Program-made: the position numbers and the translations under genes
Notes under the pieces: generated by a model
Databases searched by the model: none
What the model was told of the DNA's origin: nothing
The model's input: only the letters and a program-made list of their open reading frames with translations
Source: Massilia sp. CFBP 13721
GTDB lineage: Bacteria; Pseudomonadota; Gammaproteobacteria; Burkholderiales; Burkholderiaceae_D
Direction of reading: 5' to 3'
Assembly (NCBI RefSeq): GCF_014842025.1
Contig: NZ_JACYUY010000026.1
Coordinates: 1-64,000, forward strand
Length of the DNA: 64,000 nucleotides
Part shown: piece after piece, positions 1 through 9,608 of the stretch
Position numbering within the stretch: position 1 is the first letter of the stretch
Layout of the letters: each line of letters begins with the position of its first letter

Positions 1-14
1 TCGTCCATTCCGGT

Positions 15-49
15 AAGCCCTACGATCCAAAATTTGCGATGTAGGGCTT
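15..49. repeat. Inverted repeat downstream of the NadR-like gene
   Basis: A 9-bp perfect inverted repeat (AAGCCCTAC at 15-23, GTAGGGCTT at 41-49) encloses a 17-nt loop. It begins 18 nt past the stop of the minus-strand kinase gene, so it could act as a hairpin terminator, but no T-run follows. Its GTAGGG foot resembles the GTAG-headed repeats elsewhere in the window, and it may be a degenerate member. Confidence 0.4.
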
Positions 50-66
50 GACGGTCAAGACGGTAT

Positions 67-591
67 CTACAACGGCACCAGCACCTTCAACGCCGCCTCG
101 ACCTGCCGCAACCTGTGCGGCAGGTCCCCTTCCAGCAGCACGAAGCGGATGCCGCGCGCGTCCAGTTCCGCCACCAGCATGGCGAACACCTGCTGGCGCA
201 CCGCTTCCGATTCGCGCATCAGGCCATCGGCCACCCAGGGCGTATCGGGCGCGGTCACCAGGGTCAGCGCATAGTCATGCGTCGCCGCCAGCAGCGCCAG
301 CTCCGCATTGACCCTGCCCCAGTACACCCGGCTGTAGAGCGCCGTCATCAGCGGCGTCGTGTCGCAGAACAGGAATGCGTTCGCCGCGGCGGCAGCGGCG
401 TCCTCGCGCGCGCGCTGGGTGCGGGCGATGCCATACTGGTCTTCCTCGAAGGGCACGCGATCATGCGTGTCGACGAATTCGCGCAGGTATTCGGGCACCC
501 ATAGCGTGTCGTAGCGGCGCGCCAGCGCGCCGCACAGGGTCGACTTGCCGGACGATTCCGCGCCCAGCACGGCGATGCGGCGCACGCTCAT
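67..591 (-). CDS. NadR-type ribosylnicotinamide kinase-like ATPase
   Basis: Predicted 174-residue P-loop kinase. The Walker A motif GAESSGKST lies at residues 10-18 and has the form seen in the C-terminal kinase domain of NadR, which phosphorylates nicotinamide riboside to NMN. There is no N-terminal nucleotidyltransferase or DNA-binding domain, so it is a kinase-only version. The ATG at 591 overlaps the TGA of pnuC by 4 nt (ATGA), which decides the start and implies translational coupling. With the transporter gene in front, the likely role is to trap imported nicotinamide riboside by phosphorylation in the cytoplasm. The substrate is inferred from motif and neighbour only; other small nucleoside kinases share the fold. 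Confidence 0.8.
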   Translation of the reverse strand: MSVRRIAVLGAESSGKSTLCGALARRYDTLWVPEYLREFVDTHDRVPFEEDQYGIARTQRAREDAAAAAANAFLFCDTTPLMTALYSRVYWGRVNAELALLAATHDYALTLVTAPDTPWVADGLMRESEAVRQQVFAMLVAELDARGIRFVLLEGDLPHRLRQVEAALKVLVPL

Positions 592-1187
592 GCCAATCCT
601 TTCGGCTGCGCGATATTGCTCCAGGCGCGCAGGCCACGCGCCGCCAGCACCACGAACACCGCATACAGCACCGCCGTCACGTGCAGGTCCTTGACGATGT
701 ACAGGCCCACGTACAGCACGTCGACCACGATCCACACGTGCCAGTTCTCGACTTTTTTACGGGCCAGCAGCAGCTGGCCGACCAGGCTGCCGGCGGTCAG
801 GAAGCCATCCATGTGCGGCACGTCGGTATTCGTATAGTTCTGCAGGAACCACGACAGCGCCAGGAAGGCTGCGCCCCAGCCGGCCAGCGCCCAGGCCCAG
901 CCGGCGCGGCCGAGGCGCGTGACGACCAGCCTGGTCTCGCCCGTGCCACGCAGCCACTGCCACCAGCCCCACACGGAGGCGGCGATGAACACCAGCTGCA
1001 GGCCGCTGTCGCCATACAGGCGCGCATCGAAGAAGACAACCGCATAGGTGGCGGACGAGGCGATCGAGAACAGCCAGGCCCAGTGGTTCTGGCGGATGTT
1101 GAGCATTACCGTGGTGGCCGCCAGGGCAAACGAAACCAGTTCGAGCGGGGTGGTGGCGAAGCCGAATAAGGCGAGTTTGTCGTTCAT
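588..1187 (-). CDS. pnuC: PnuC-family nicotinamide riboside transporter
   Basis: 199-residue integral membrane protein with about seven hydrophobic segments and the PnuC-type aromatic stretches (NHWAWLFSIASS near residue 35, VWGWWQWL near 75, KVENWHVWIVVDVLYVGLY near 150). PnuC proteins carry out facilitated uptake of nicotinamide riboside across the inner membrane, with import driven by phosphorylation inside. The start at 1187 (MNDKLALFG) is the first ATG that opens the hydrophobic core; the reading frame continues upstream without homologous-looking sequence. Its stop overlaps the start of the kinase gene by 4 nt, so the two form an operon for NAD precursor salvage. Confidence 0.88.
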   Translation of the reverse strand: MNDKLALFGFATTPLELVSFALAATTVMLNIRQNHWAWLFSIASSATYAVVFFDARLYGDSGLQLVFIAASVWGWWQWLRGTGETRLVVTRLGRAGWAWALAGWGAAFLALSWFLQNYTNTDVPHMDGFLTAGSLVGQLLLARKKVENWHVWIVVDVLYVGLYIVKDLHVTAVLYAVFVVLAARGLRAWSNIAQPKGLA

Positions 1188-1383
1188 GCGTGGGAAAATC
1201 GCGGCGACGCGAAACAGGGGGAAATGCCGCGTGCCGGAAGGAGACGCAACGGTCGAAGTCAACAGGGGATTATCCGGCCTCGTGGTCGAATGCGCAAGAA
1301 CAACGCCGGCCGCGATGCTCGCGTGCCCCTGTGCATCGCGCGCCACAGCCAAAAAAATTATTAACACAATTATTTACTTCGTA

Positions 1384-1412
1384 TTAACTTTGAGAAATTG
1401 TTTCGATATACT
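1384..1412 (+). promoter_or_regulatory. Sigma-70-type promoter of the S9 peptidase gene
   Basis: TTAACT (1384-1389) and TATACT (1407-1412) are separated by 17 nt and lie in an AT-rich island. They match the -35 and -10 consensus at 4/6 and 5/6 positions. The transcript would start near 1419. An 8-bp hairpin (TTCCGGCA 1420-1427 with TGCCGGAA 1440-1447) then sits in the leader, ahead of the AGGAG at 1457-1461. Confidence 0.6.
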
Positions 1413-1468
1413 CATAGCGTTCCGGCAACACTTCCTGCATGCCGGAAGGTCTATCGAGGAGTGGTTCC

Positions 1469-3424
1469 ATGTTTGTGCGTTCTGCCGTCCTGTGCGGCCT
1501 GTTGTTGTCGAGCCAGCCTGTCTTCTCCGCGCCCAGCGTGCCGCTCTCGGCATTCGTGCATGAGGACCAGTACTCCAAGCCGCGCCTTGCGCCTGACGGC
1601 AAGCACATTGCGATCACGGCGCGGGTCGCGCTGAACGACCGCTTCGTGCCGGTCGTGATGGTCTACAAGCTGCCGGAAATGAAGCAGACCGGCGCGATCC
1701 GGATGCCGCTGTTCGAAGTGCCGCTGGACTACCAGTGGGTCAGCCCGACGCGCCTGGCGATCGCCAAGGGACGCGAATTCGGTTCGCGCGAAGCGCCGAT
1801 GGGGACCGGCGAAGTCCTCTCCGCCGAACTCGACGGCAGCAAGTCGCAATACCTGTTCGGCTACAAGATGTTCCTGTCGTCCAGCCGCGGCGACCGCTAT
1901 GGCGACGACTATGCCTACGGCTATATCGAAGCGGTGTCGCGCAAGCGCGATGGCCACCTGTTCCTGACCAGCCATGCCTGGGAAGGCAACCACAGCCTGC
2001 TGTACGACATCGATTCGAACAAGGCGACCCGCCGCCTGATGGCCGACCTGCCGATGCCCGACCTCGAGTTCGTCCTGCAGCAGGACGGCAAGCCGCGTTT
2101 CGCCAGCGGCGTCGACGACCAGAGCCACGCCGTGCTGTTCCGCCTCGACGACGCCAGCGGACGCTGGAACAAGCTCCCCGGCGACAAGGTGCGGCGCTAC
2201 GAGCCGTTCCAGTTCAGCACCGACGGTAAGGATTTCGTGGCCACCTATTCCGCGGACGGCGAGCCGGACAAGCTGGTGCGCGAAAACCTCGAGACCGGCA
2301 AGCGTACGGTGCTGTTCGAGGATCCGGTCGGCAGCTTTACGGGCGCGATGTACGGCACCTCGGCCATGCCCTTCGCCGCCCGTTCGACGGTCGGCTTGCC
2401 GCGCGTGCGCTATTTCGACGAGAACAATCCCGACAGCGTCCTGCACAAGCAGTTGAGCGCGCAGTTTCCCGGACAGTACCTGCACTTCATCGACGTCACC
2501 GACGACAAGAACCTGATCCTGTTCAGCGTCCGCAGCGACCGCGATCCGGGCTCGTACTACCTGTTCGACCGTACGGCCATGAAGGCCGACATGCTGTTCT
2601 CGGCGATGGAGTCGATCGATCCGGAGCAGATGGCCGAACGCCGTCCAATCAGCCTCAAGGCGCGCGACGGCCTGGCGCTGCACGGCTTCCTCACCATGCC
2701 GGCCCACGCCAAGGATGCCAAGGTGCCGCTGGTGGTGCTGCCGCACGGCGGACCGCACGGGATTTACGACGCCTGGTTCTTCGAGGAAGACGCGCAGTTC
2801 CTCGCCAGCCGCGGCTATGCCGTGCTGCAGCTGAACTTCCGCGGTTCCGGCGGCCGCGGCGTCGACTTCCTGGAAGCGGGCTACCGCCAATGGGCCGGCA
2901 AGATGATCGACGACCTGGTCGACGCCACGCGCTGGGCGATCGCCCAGGGTGAAGTCGACGGCGCCCGCGTCTGCTCCTACGGCGCGAGCTACGGCGGCTA
3001 CGCCGCGATGATGCTGGCCGCGCGCGAGCCCGACCTGTACAAGTGCGCAGTCGGCTATGTCGGCGCCTACGACCTGAAACTGCTGGCCAAGCCGAGCAAC
3101 AACCGCCACGACACGGTACGCGCCAGCTTCTACCGCAAATATGTCGGCGACGACCGCGAGGAACTGACGCGCAATTCGCCGATCGCGCAAGCGGCCCGGA
3201 TCAAGTCGCCGGTATTGCTGGTCCACGGCGGCAACGACAAGATCACGCCGGTCGAGCACGCCGAATCGATGCGCGCCGCCCTGATCGCCGCCGGCCGTCC
3301 GCCGGAATGGTTCCTGGCCCCGAACGAAGGCCACGGCTTCTACGACACGGCCAACCGCACCGCGTTCTACGAAAAGCTCGAAGCCTTCCTCGGCAAGCAT
3401 ATCGGCACGGCGGCAGCGCACTGA
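1469..3424 (+). CDS. Secreted S9-family prolyl oligopeptidase-like serine peptidase
   Basis: 651-residue protein. Residues 1-20 form a signal peptide ending in an Ala-Pro region, then a beta-propeller-like N-terminal domain, then an alpha/beta-hydrolase domain from about residue 390. The catalytic triad is visible: Ser507 in GASYGGY, Asp590 in HGGNDKITP and His622 in EGHGF. The S9 family (prolyl oligopeptidase, acylaminoacyl peptidase, DPP-IV) cleaves short peptides. The signal peptide places this one in the periplasm or outside the cell. The start at 1469 is chosen because AGGAG at 1457-1461 precedes it; an in-frame ATG at 1439 has no such site. A strong terminator follows the stop. The substrate cannot be fixed from sequence. 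Confidence 0.9.
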   Translation: MFVRSAVLCGLLLSSQPVFSAPSVPLSAFVHEDQYSKPRLAPDGKHIAITARVALNDRFVPVVMVYKLPEMKQTGAIRMPLFEVPLDYQWVSPTRLAIAKGREFGSREAPMGTGEVLSAELDGSKSQYLFGYKMFLSSSRGDRYGDDYAYGYIEAVSRKRDGHLFLTSHAWEGNHSLLYDIDSNKATRRLMADLPMPDLEFVLQQDGKPRFASGVDDQSHAVLFRLDDASGRWNKLPGDKVRRYEPFQFSTDGKDFVATYSADGEPDKLVRENLETGKRTVLFEDPVGSFTGAMYGTSAMPFAARSTVGLPRVRYFDENNPDSVLHKQLSAQFPGQYLHFIDVTDDKNLILFSVRSDRDPGSYYLFDRTAMKADMLFSAMESIDPEQMAERRPISLKARDGLALHGFLTMPAHAKDAKVPLVVLPHGGPHGIYDAWFFEEDAQFLASRGYAVLQLNFRGSGGRGVDFLEAGYRQWAGKMIDDLVDATRWAIAQGEVDGARVCSYGASYGGYAAMMLAAREPDLYKCAVGYVGAYDLKLLAKPSNNRHDTVRASFYRKYVGDDREELTRNSPIAQAARIKSPVLLVHGGNDKITPVEHAESMRAALIAAGRPPEWFLAPNEGHGFYDTANRTAFYEKLEAFLGKHIGTAAAH

Positions 3425-3449
3425 CCCGCACTGCAACCCTGCCCGGCAT

Positions 3450-3478
3450 CCGCGGCGCCCCACGCCGCGGTTTTTTTT
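3450..3478 (+). terminator. Rho-independent terminator of the S9 peptidase gene
   Basis: CCGCGGCG (3450-3457) pairs with CGCCGCGG (3463-3470) over a 5-nt loop and is followed by eight T residues (3471-3478), 26 nt after the stop codon. Confidence 0.9.
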
Positions 3479-3549
3479 CGCCGGTTGCCCGAAATCGGAC
3501 AGGATTGTCCGCAGGTTCACCGTCACATGGACGGCGACATTCGCTTCGC

Positions 3550-3657
3550 GTAGGGTGGACGGGTTCCCCGTCCACGCGGGTTGACAGCGAGATCATCGAG
3601 CCCGACAACGGAGCCGCTGACGATCGCCGCGTGGACGGGAGGACCCGTCCACCCTAC
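3550..3657. repeat. GTAG-headed REP/BIME-like element 1 (complete pair)
   Basis: Two hairpins face each other. GTAGGGTGG starts at 3550 and leads into GGACGG..CCGTCC; the second half reads CGCGTGGACGGGAGGACCCGTCC and ends in CCACCCTAC at 3657. The outer ends are exact reverse complements. It lies between convergent genes. Confidence 0.75.
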
Positions 3658-3711
3658 AAAAAAGCCGCGAGGGATTTCTCCGGCCGCGGCTTGCTCTGAC
3701 CAATATCCGAA

Positions 3712-5847
<2,136 letters not shown>

Positions 5848-6034
5848 GGTAGACCCCGGTTGAGAAAAATTCAAGCGGGGAGTATAGCCCGGTTGGGGAG
5901 CGCCGGAAAACGATTTTTCGGCGTCAATACATGAGTGCGCGTGTTGAAACCGAACCTTGGAGGCGAGCATCCACGGCCAGCCACGCATCGGTCGCGCTCG
6001 GGCTAGAATGGCCGTTTCGCCGCCGGATGACACC

Positions 6035-7066
6035 ATGGGACGTATCGCCTCTTCCTTCTCCACCCTGCTGCGCCGCCTGGCGCTGGACCCTTTTACCATC
6101 GGCCTGATGGGAATGGTGCTGCTGGCCAGCCTGCTGCCGGCCAGCGGCCAGGCCGCGCTGGTCCTCGGCGACGTCACCACGGTGGCGATCGGCCTGCTGT
6201 TCTTCCTGCACGGCGCCAAGCTGTCGCGCGAGGCGCTGGTGGCGGGACTGACCCACTGGCGCTTGCACCTGCTGGTGCTGGCCTGTACCTTCGTCATGTT
6301 CCCGCTGATGGGCCTGGCCATCCAGCCGCTGGCGCTGATGGTGCTCACGCCCGAACTGACGATGGGCATCCTGTTCCTGTGCGTGCTGCCCTCCACCGTG
6401 CAATCCTCGATCGCGTTCACGGCGCTGGCGCGCGGGAACGTGGCCGCCGCCGTCTGCAGCGCCTCGGCCTCGAATTTCCTCGGCATCTTCCTGACGCCGG
6501 TGCTGGTCAGCGCCTTCGTGCTGCAGGGCGCGCAGGGCGCGGGCGGCTCGGGCCTAGCGCAGGTCTGGAAGATCGTCGAGCAGTTGCTGCTCCCCTTTAT
6601 CGCCGGCCAGTTGCTGCGGCCCTGGATCGGCGCCTTCATCGACCGCCACAAGCCGCTGCTGCGCTATGTCGACCAGGGTTCGATCCTGCTGGTAGTGTAC
6701 ACGGCCTTCAGCGAATCGGTCGCCGAGGGGCTGTGGCAGCACATCTCGGGCGCCACGCTGGCCGCGCTGATCGGTTTGTCCTGCGTGATGCTGGCGATTG
6801 CCCTCGGCCTGGCCGCCTGGACCAGCCGCCGCCTCGGCTTTTCGAAGGAAGACGAGATCACGATCGTGTTTTGCGGCTCGAAGAAAAGCCTGGCCAGCGG
6901 CGTGCCGATGGCGAAGGTGCTGTTCGCACCGTCGGCGCTGGGGATGATCATCCTGCCGCTGATGCTGTTCCACCAGATCCAGCTGATGGTGTGCGCGGTG
7001 CTGGCGCAGCGCTGGGCGCGGCGGGAGGAACGGGCCGAGTCGTGCGCCTTCGAACCCGGTAGTTAG
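6035..7066 (+). CDS. Bile acid:sodium symporter family transporter
   Basis: About 343 residues with roughly nine or ten membrane segments. It fits the SBF-like branch of the bile acid:Na+ symporter superfamily: a DPFTIGLMGMVLLASLLPASG start, a crossover region with FCGSKKSLASGVPMAKVLF near residue 285, and a broken helix near FTALARGNVAAAVCSASASNFLG. Bacterial members of this branch often carry unknown organic anions, so the substrate is not assigned. The start is uncertain: ATGs at 6008 and 6035 are in frame and neither has a strong ribosome site; 6035 gives the usual N-terminal length. The SDR gene begins 7 nt after the stop, so the two are probably co-transcribed. Confidence 0.8.
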   Translation: MGRIASSFSTLLRRLALDPFTIGLMGMVLLASLLPASGQAALVLGDVTTVAIGLLFFLHGAKLSREALVAGLTHWRLHLLVLACTFVMFPLMGLAIQPLALMVLTPELTMGILFLCVLPSTVQSSIAFTALARGNVAAAVCSASASNFLGIFLTPVLVSAFVLQGAQGAGGSGLAQVWKIVEQLLLPFIAGQLLRPWIGAFIDRHKPLLRYVDQGSILLVVYTAFSESVAEGLWQHISGATLAALIGLSCVMLAIALGLAAWTSRRLGFSKEDEITIVFCGSKKSLASGVPMAKVLFAPSALGMIILPLMLFHQIQLMVCAVLAQRWARREERAESCAFEPGS

Positions 7067-7072
7067 GGCAAC

Positions 7073-8086
7073 ATGGGCTTGCACGAACCGACAACTCACA
7101 AGGCAAGCACGATGATCCCAACAACCACCACCCGCGTCGTCATCACCGGCGCCTCCAGCGGCATCGGCGCCGCCACCGCGATCGCTTTCGCCAGGACCGG
7201 CGCCATGCTGGTGCTCGCCGCGCGCGGCCAGGAAGGACTCGACGACGTCGCGCGCCGGTGCCGCGACGCCGGCGGCAGCGCCGAAGTGCGCGTCGTCGAC
7301 GTGACCGACGCCGCCGCCGTCGGCGCCCTCGCCACCGAGGCGCAGGAGATCCTCGGCGAGATCGACCTGTGGTTCAGCGACGTCGGCATCGGCGTGGTCG
7401 GCAAGTATGACGAGGTCCCGCTGGCCGACCACCGGCGCGTGATCGAGGCCAACCTGCTGGGCCACATGCATGACGCCCACGCGGTGCTGCCGGTGTTCCT
7501 GCGCCAGGGTCACGGCATCTGGGTGAACATGATTTCCTTTGGCGGCTTCGTCGCCTCGCCCTATTCCGCGGCCTATGCGGCCAGCAAGTTCGGCCTGCGC
7601 GGCTTCAGCGAAGCCTTGCGTGCAGAACTGCAGGCGCATCCGGACATTCACGTCTGCGACGTCTATCCGACCTTTGTCGACACGCCCGGCTTCCGGCACG
7701 CGGCGAATTACACGGGCGCGAAACTGTCCTACCCGCCCGGCACGCTGGCGCCCGAAAAAGTGGCCGATGCCGTCGTCGCCCTGGCCCGGCAGCCGCGCGA
7801 CACCACCGTGGTCGGCGCGCCGGCGGCGCTGATGAAGATCAGCGAACTGGCCGCGCCCCTGCCCGCGCTGCTGCTGGGCCGCTTCATGGACAGCTGGTCG
7901 AAACGGGCCGACCGGACCGGCAACACCGCCGGCGCACTGTACGCACCACAGGACGGCGTCAGCGGCATCCACAGCGGCCAACTGAAGACGCAGCCGCAGT
8001 CCAACACTGCGCTGACAGTTGGCGCCGGCCTGGCGCTCGGCGTGCTCGGCTGGCAGTTGCTGCGGCGGCGTGAGCGGTCTCGCTGA
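7073..8086 (+). CDS. SDR-family oxidoreductase with C-terminal membrane anchor
   Basis: 337-residue short-chain dehydrogenase. The Rossmann motif TGASSGIG is at residues 25-32, the catalytic Ser near 155 and YAASK at 168-172. The usual NNAG motif of classical SDRs reads SDVG here (about 102-105). A hydrophobic C-terminal helix (TALTVGAGLALGVLGWQLL, about 312-330) followed by RRRERSR suggests anchoring to the inner membrane. AGGG precedes the ATG at 7073; a second ATG at 7115 would drop 14 residues. The physiological substrate is unknown. It follows the carrier gene after 6 nt. Confidence 0.85.
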   Translation: MGLHEPTTHKASTMIPTTTTRVVITGASSGIGAATAIAFARTGAMLVLAARGQEGLDDVARRCRDAGGSAEVRVVDVTDAAAVGALATEAQEILGEIDLWFSDVGIGVVGKYDEVPLADHRRVIEANLLGHMHDAHAVLPVFLRQGHGIWVNMISFGGFVASPYSAAYAASKFGLRGFSEALRAELQAHPDIHVCDVYPTFVDTPGFRHAANYTGAKLSYPPGTLAPEKVADAVVALARQPRDTTVVGAPAALMKISELAAPLPALLLGRFMDSWSKRADRTGNTAGALYAPQDGVSGIHSGQLKTQPQSNTALTVGAGLALGVLGWQLLRRRERSR

Positions 8087-8139
8087 AGCGTCAAGGAGGT
8101 GTCGATTGCGGCGGATGCGCGGATGTCACTGCTGACTGA

Positions 8140-8159
8140 GCGCCCGTGGAGACGGGCGC
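8140..8159. terminator. Hairpin between convergent SDR and PEP-CTERM genes
   Basis: GCGCCCGT (8140-8147) and ACGGGCGC (8152-8159) form a perfect 8-bp stem with a GGAG loop between two convergent genes. No T-run is present on either side, so termination is inferred from position only. The rest of 8087-8214 shows nothing else. Confidence 0.4.
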
Positions 8160-8214
8160 GGAGGGATCGATACGCGTCCCCAGCCGATGTGCACACACCG
8201 GCTGGAGCAAAACC

Positions 8215-8754
8215 TTATTTACCCTGGCGACGCTTGCGCGAAGCGTACAGCATGCCCAGGCCGCTGAGCAGCATGGCGGCGGTTGCCGGTTCAGGCACGT
8301 CGGTTGGATCAGGGTCAGGACCCGGGCCAGGACCGGCGTCGAGGTTGGTTATGGTCAGCGTGTAGGTACCAGTACCGCCGAATTCGGTCATGCCGAAGGT
8401 GCCGAGACGGAAGGTCGGGGACTCTTCGCTACCGGTGTACAGCTGGGCGCCGTCAGTCACCAGCAGATAGGTATCGCTATAGAAATCAAGGATTTCCATG
8501 CCGCCGCCAATGTCGGCGTTGTAGAAAGTCAGGTCGACGACGTCAAACAGCGAACCTGGGAAATTACCCTCGACATCCCACAGGATAAAGCCTTCACCTT
8601 CGCCGGCAGCATCCGGCGAGACGGTGGAGTTGAGCTGCCAGCTGGCGGTGTAATCGCCGGTGAGGTTGAACTGGTACAGAGCAGCATTGGCTACGCCTGC
8701 CGAAAACAGCAAGGCAATGGCGGCGGCACTTTTCAAACTTTTCATCAGTTTCAT
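8215..8754 (-). CDS. PEP-CTERM sorting-domain exported protein
   Basis: 179 residues: a signal peptide (residues 1-24, ending GVANA), a beta-rich middle without recognised enzyme motifs, a Gly/Pro/Asp linker (about 138-152), and a C-terminal VPEPATAAMLLSGLGMLYASRKRR tripartite tag. That tag (VPEP motif, hydrophobic helix, basic tail) is the substrate signal for an exosortase (EpsH) in exopolysaccharide-forming Gram-negatives. The ATG at 8754 is preceded by AGGAACG; upstream codons in this frame lack support. Transcription probably starts from a -24/-12 promoter at 8875-8890. No exosortase gene is in the window. Function beyond surface or matrix association is unknown. Confidence 0.88.
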   Translation of the reverse strand: MKLMKSLKSAAAIALLFSAGVANAALYQFNLTGDYTASWQLNSTVSPDAAGEGEGFILWDVEGNFPGSLFDVVDLTFYNADIGGGMEILDFYSDTYLLVTDGAQLYTGSEESPTFRLGTFGMTEFGGTGTYTLTITNLDAGPGPGPDPDPTDVPEPATAAMLLSGLGMLYASRKRRQGK

Positions 8755-8874
8755 CGAGTCGTTCCTGTCCAAGGGTTGGTCGCTAACCTGACCGTTTATG
8801 AAAATGTCGGGTGCGGTGCGGGTACTGCTCCGACTGCGCCCGATATGGTTACAACGCTTACAGGACGATTAGTT

Positions 8875-8890
8875 AGCATAAACTGTGCCT
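8875..8890 (-). promoter_or_regulatory. Sigma-54 (-24/-12) promoter of the PEP-CTERM gene
   Basis: Read on the minus strand this is AGGCACAGTTTATGCT. Compared with TGGCACG-N4-TTGCW, the invariant GG (-24) and GC (-12) are present at exact spacing and nine of the eleven defined positions match. It lies about 120 nt before the ATG at 8754, leaving a leader of about 110 nt. Confidence 0.6.
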
Positions 8891-8981
8891 GGAAGAAATT
8901 TCCCCTTAAAAACAATTACTTGATGAACATTAATTAAATATAAATTCAATAATCGTAAGATTTTTCGACAACATTCGTTGC

Positions 8982-8997
8982 CGTAAATGTATTTACG
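8982..8997. promoter_or_regulatory. Inverted repeat, possible activator site for the sigma-54 promoter
   Basis: CGTAAAT (8982-8988) and ATTTACG (8991-8997) form a perfect 7-bp inverted repeat with a 2-nt spacer. It sits about 92 bp upstream of the -24 box, the distance at which sigma-54 enhancer-binding activators usually bind. The role is inferred from position. Confidence 0.4.
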
Positions 8998-9177
8998 CCC
9001 GCTATGGATAATGTCAGCGCCCAGGAGGATTGGCCTCCGGGGAAAGACCAGTCTGGTCACCGATCATTCGTGTCGAGAATGATGCCCCGGCCTGCAAGGT
9101 GGGCTGTTTTGAACACGTGCGCACGCTGCACGGATGCCGCGCACCTTGAAACATCGCGACAGATCTCTTGCTGGTTG
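8998..9177. other. Intergenic stretch with no supported gene
   Basis: Part of a gap of more than 600 nt between the PEP-CTERM start (8754) and the small ORF ending at 9378. Open frames here (for example 9004-9381 plus, 9014-9262 minus) have no recognisable protein features and cross the repeats at 9178-9341. Apart from the promoter elements and those repeats I see nothing in it. Confidence 0.5.
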
Positions 9178-9240
9178 AACGCGTGGGCGGCGCACACGCC
9201 GCTGGTCCGCAAACTGAACAGGTATAGCCGCCCACCCTAC
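9178..9240. repeat. GTAG-headed REP-like element 2 (right half, degenerate)
   Basis: GAACGCGTGGGCGG at the left and CCGCCCACCCTAC at the right (ending 9240) match the second half of the repeat pairs at 17433-17573 and 26284-26403. No left half is visible. It directly abuts the long palindrome starting at 9241. Confidence 0.55.
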
Positions 9241-9341
9241 GAGTGTGTGAAAAAAACGCCATGGCGGCGTTGCATCGTCTCGCCGTACCCTCGTACTGTC
9301 TTCGACAATGCGCCTTGCCCTGACGATTTTTTCACAAACTC
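9241..9341. repeat. Long palindromic element, family B copy 1
   Basis: The outer arms GAGTGTGTGAAAAAA (9241-9255) and TTTTTTCACAAACTC (9327-9341) pair at 14 of 15 positions. Between them lies a core of about 70 nt that is nearly identical to the core at 36200-36274. Inside the core GCATCGTC (9272-9279) can pair with GACAATGC (9304-9311) with one mismatch. The arms share no sequence with the arms of the second copy. Confidence 0.65.
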
Positions 9342-9377
9342 TACAGGTCCGAGCCTGCTTTCCTGGGAAAATCTGGC

Positions 9378-9554
9378 TTAACAGGCATCCTGCGCAGGGG
9401 CAGGATGCGACGCCTCGGGCTGGCCGGCCGATGCAGGCGGCGTCTCCACGATGAGCACCGTGCGCGACACGGCCTGCGTGGCTTTCTGCTGCACCACCTG
9501 GACGGCGACCGCGCGGCCGTCGATGATGGGTTTCGGATGGCGGAAGAAGAACAT
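9378..9554 (-). CDS. Small hypothetical protein downstream of oprM-like gene
   Basis: 58-residue ORF, ATG at 9554 and TAA at 9378-9380, starting 54 nt after the stop of the outer-membrane channel gene on the same strand. The product begins MFFFRHPKPIIDGRAVAVQ, has a Val/Gln-rich middle and ends in an Ala/Pro-rich tail with a final Cys. It has no membrane segment or signal peptide. Codons are GC-rich at the third position like real genes here, and AGG lies about 9 nt before the ATG. A 9-bp hairpin (9385-9393 with 9400-9408) falls inside its last codons and could end the transcript. Family unknown; it could still be a chance frame. Confidence 0.5.
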   Translation of the reverse strand: MFFFRHPKPIIDGRAVAVQVVQQKATQAVSRTVLIVETPPASAGQPEASHPAPAQDAC

Positions 9555-9608
9555 GGCGGGCCTGGTTTTAGTAATTGAACAACGGAGATGGGGACCAGGC
9601 CCGCTACT

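Noticed and set aside
1188-1383. NAD or thiamine riboswitch upstream of pnuC
   Set aside because: No TPP core or NAD-class hairpin motif could be found on the minus strand.
1451-3526. 691-codon open frame on the minus strand opposite the S9 peptidase gene
   Set aside because: Antisense shadow of a GC-rich gene; its translation is rich in Arg, Val, Gln and His with no motif, while the plus strand has signal peptide and triad.
9004-9381. 125-codon plus-strand frame in the gap after the PEP-CTERM gene
   Set aside because: Runs through two repeat elements and has no coding-like composition or ribosome site.
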